A stretch of DNA of 5,376 bases from Deltaproteobacteria bacterium (GTDB lineage: Bacteria > Myxococcota_A > Polyangia > HGW-17 > SLPX01). Each line of letters begins with the position of its first letter. The stretch's first letter is position 1. Location: positions 1 to 5,376 of the forward strand of contig JAABSF010000224.1 of assembly GCA_011390535.1 (NCBI GenBank). Reading direction: 5' to 3'. The notes below the pieces were generated by a model. The model was not told the DNA's origin. It saw only the letters and a program-made list of their open reading frames with translations, and did no database searches. This document shows positions 3,647 to 5,376 of this stretch, piece after piece. A program made the translations under genes and the position numbers.

Positions 3647-5376
3647 GTGAAAGAGGTAAAGTTTTTTTATGTAGTTATAGTTTGTTTCTCCGTTTGCCTT
3701 TCAGCATGCACATGTCACAAAAAAGATGTTTCAGAAGAATCAGAGTCTCAGCCGCAAGAAGAAAAAAAGGCGGTGGACTGGCCGAAAGCTGAATTGGCCT
3801 GGAAAACCACTCTGGAGGGTAGGCTATGGCCATTGGCCCGGATAGGTGATGTGGCTGTTTTGGTGAGCTCTACGGGTGAAGGCCGTGTTCACGAGCCTGA
3901 CAGGCTCATCGCAGTCGATACAAGAGATGGGACGAAGCTCTGGGAAACTGAATCTCTTTTGGCTCCGGGGCTGGTACGAAAGACCTCGCCGTGGAGTTTT
4001 TCAGTGGCGTCGGGGATATTTGGTGATAAAAAGGTGGTGGCATACTTGCGAAAAGAGGGAAAGGTAACAGCCTTGGATGCTGACACCGGTGAGAGGCTCT
4101 GGACGACCCGTAGCCCACATGGTGTGAGCCGCCTGGGCAAAAGGATGGTGGTCTCCAACGGGAGGAGTCTTGATTTAGTGGATGCTGTTTCGGGGAAGCG
4201 GCTTCGCTCTTTGGATCTTTCGCGTGAAGAATTTGGCGCAGGCGCGAATGGTTTGAAATCAAAGTTGGAAAAACGAACCATTTTACAACCTATTGATTCT
4301 AATGTGCTTGTTACCCGGGGAGACGGTGGCGAGCTTCAATTATTGAATCCTCGTGATGATAAGATTGTTTGGCGTTTCGATGAAGGGGGGACATTGAGCC
4401 GACGTTTGCTCTGGTTGCCCATGGCGGGAGACAAGTTGCTGATACCGGCGGGGTATCCCAACCCTCAGGATGTGACACAGATTTTTGGGTGGGATAAAAG
4501 GCTACGTGAGGTGGACCCGAAGTGGGAGGTCGGTTTTCCAGGAGTCGGTTTTGAGGATAGCATTAAAGAAAAGAGTGACACTATTGTTCTTCGGTTGAGA
4601 GGTATGGCCGGCCGTCAATACCTGGCTAAGATTGAGAAGGCCGGGGGCAGGCAAGAGTTCTTGGAGCCCATATCTGCAGTTGAAGAGTGCAAGCTGAGCG
4701 GTCAAAATCTCTTGTGTAGAGTTGGAGGAAATGTCGTCGCTCTGAGTATCTCCACCCGTAAACGTGTCTGGCGCCAAACGGTGGGCTCCCAACGCGATCC
4801 CCTTTTTCGTCTGTGGGTTGTGGACAAGTGGGTCATCGCGGTTACAGCTTTCAATATCTGGGTGATGGACAAGATCACTGGTAAGGTTGCATGGCAAAAG
4901 AAGAAACAGCACAATAATGCACGATATGTAGTCCGCGATATACCCGGCAAGAGTCATGGAAGGTTTCTCTTTGTTGTTGATTTACCGGGCTCGTCAAAAT
5001 CCGATGTCAAAGAAAGCTATTTATTGGCTATGAGCGAATCAGATGGCGAGCTGAAATACTCGGTGTCTCTGGGTGTCGGCTCTCCTCATCGACGCGCGAG
5101 CAGGGTAGGTTCGGGGTGGGTATCTGTTGATACCCCTGTCCAATATTTTCAGAAGAGGGATGTTTTATTTGCAGGTGTTGGGGGACGTTTTCGCCTGGTG
5201 AGAGGTCGAGACGGCGTCTTCACAAAAGAATACACGCATCCGGGGTCGAAAGAGATTGGCGCTTCATTGCTTGCAACGAAGGGTGAAATTGGTTTCATAG
5301 AGGCGGGTGATTGGTTCATCACAACTCATATGCCCACCGCATCTATTCTTTGGCGGCAGAAAATCGGAAAAAAAGA
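3647..5376 (+). CDS. Large PQQ-like beta-propeller lipoprotein (partial, 3' end outside window)
   Basis: The frame opens at GTG 3647 and stays open for 576 codons to the edge. GGGAG (3636-3640) sits 6 nt before the GTG. The N-terminus is a textbook lipoprotein signal: KEVK, a hydrophobic stretch (6-20), lipobox LSAC (18-21), and Thr at +2. This predicts an outer-membrane anchor facing the periplasm. A low-complexity Glu/Gln/Lys linker (28-42) follows. Blade motifs of the type 'x-A-x-D-x-x-T/D-G-x-x-x-W' recur at 87-99 (LIAVDTRDGTKLW), 140-152 (VTALDADTGERLW), 175-187, 230-242 (LQLLNPRDDKIVW), 363-375, 404-416 (IWVMDKITGKVAW), 459-471, and a last one at about 562-569. Eight or more blades are therefore likely. 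BamB (outer-membrane assembly) is a lipoprotein of the same fold but has only about 390 residues. This protein is much longer and has irregular inserts between blades, so orthology to BamB is doubtful. No PQQ-dehydrogenase catalytic residues are recognised, so a binding or scaffold role is likelier than enzymatic activity. Confidence 0.88.
   Translation, partial: MKEVKFFYVVIVCFSVCLSACTCHKKDVSEESESQPQEEKKAVDWPKAELAWKTTLEGRLWPLARIGDVAVLVSSTGEGRVHEPDRLIAVDTRDGTKLWETESLLAPGLVRKTSPWSFSVASGIFGDKKVVAYLRKEGKVTALDADTGERLWTTRSPHGVSRLGKRMVVSNGRSLDLVDAVSGKRLRSLDLSREEFGAGANGLKSKLEKRTILQPIDSNVLVTRGDGGELQLLNPRDDKIVWRFDEGGTLSRRLLWLPMAGDKLLIPAGYPNPQDVTQIFGWDKRLREVDPKWEVGFPGVGFEDSIKEKSDTIVLRLRGMAGRQYLAKIEKAGGRQEFLEPISAVEECKLSGQNLLCRVGGNVVALSISTRKRVWRQTVGSQRDPLFRLWVVDKWVIAVTAFNIWVMDKITGKVAWQKKKQHNNARYVVRDIPGKSHGRFLFVVDLPGSSKSDVKESYLLAMSESDGELKYSVSLGVGSPHRRASRVGSGWVSVDTPVQYFQKRDVLFAGVGGRFRLVRGRDGVFTKEYTHPGSKEIGASLLATKGEIGFIEAGDWFITTHMPTASILWRQKIGKK

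Noticed and set aside
3876..4281. Frames of 63, 130 and 118 codons overlapping the lipoprotein gene
   Set aside because: All lie in other frames of a continuous 576-codon reading frame with a signal peptide and repeated propeller motifs.
4502..4957. Leftward frames of 151 and 82 codons
   Set aside because: Antisense to the propeller lipoprotein; no start signals or domains.

Overview
The window looks like chromosomal DNA from a Gram-negative bacterium. The last gene starts with a clear lipoprotein signal peptide that has Thr after the lipobox Cys. The ribosome binding sites are strong and purine-rich (GGAG, GAGGAGG). The short-chain dehydrogenase is of a type I associate with Myxococcota and other former Deltaproteobacteria. 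That assignment rests on recalled family resemblance and is tentative. No rRNA, tRNA, CRISPR array, transposase or phage gene is visible.

Layout, left to right. (1) The last 37 codons of a gene entering from the left, resembling the C-terminus of AAA ATPase/DUF4143 proteins (3-116), ending on a GC-rich hairpin. (2) A leader of about 275 bp with a good sigma70-type promoter (218-246) and an imperfect hairpin. It feeds an extended-SDR/NAD_binding_4 oxidoreductase (393-1487). (3) A non-coding repeat array (1486-1729) with two identical 60-bp copies plus a 25-bp partial copy, filling the gap between two convergent genes. The stop codons of both genes overlap its outermost two bases. (4) A leftward gene for a small membrane protein (1728-2222) that appears to be cut off inside its third hydrophobic helix where the repeat begins. 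(5) A 342-bp divergent intergenic region (2223-2564) with three hairpins, one followed by T-runs like a terminator, and two possible rightward promoters. (6) A rightward conserved protein of unknown function, 276 aa, with a C-terminal Cys cluster (2565-3395). (7) A 251-bp gap (3396-3646) with two adjacent hairpins and a degenerate array of seven 8-bp units close to GTTAGACG. (8) The first 576 codons of a large PQQ-like beta-propeller lipoprotein (3647 to the right edge, start GTG, still open). This frame is easy to miss because it starts with GTG and has no stop in the window.

The genes do not form one operon. Orientations are +, +, -, +, +, and most gaps exceed 240 bp. No joint pathway can be read from them. 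The main points of interest are non-coding: the repeat array that abuts and probably truncates genes, the period-8 array, and the structured divergent intergenic region. I found no convincing new multi-gene system.
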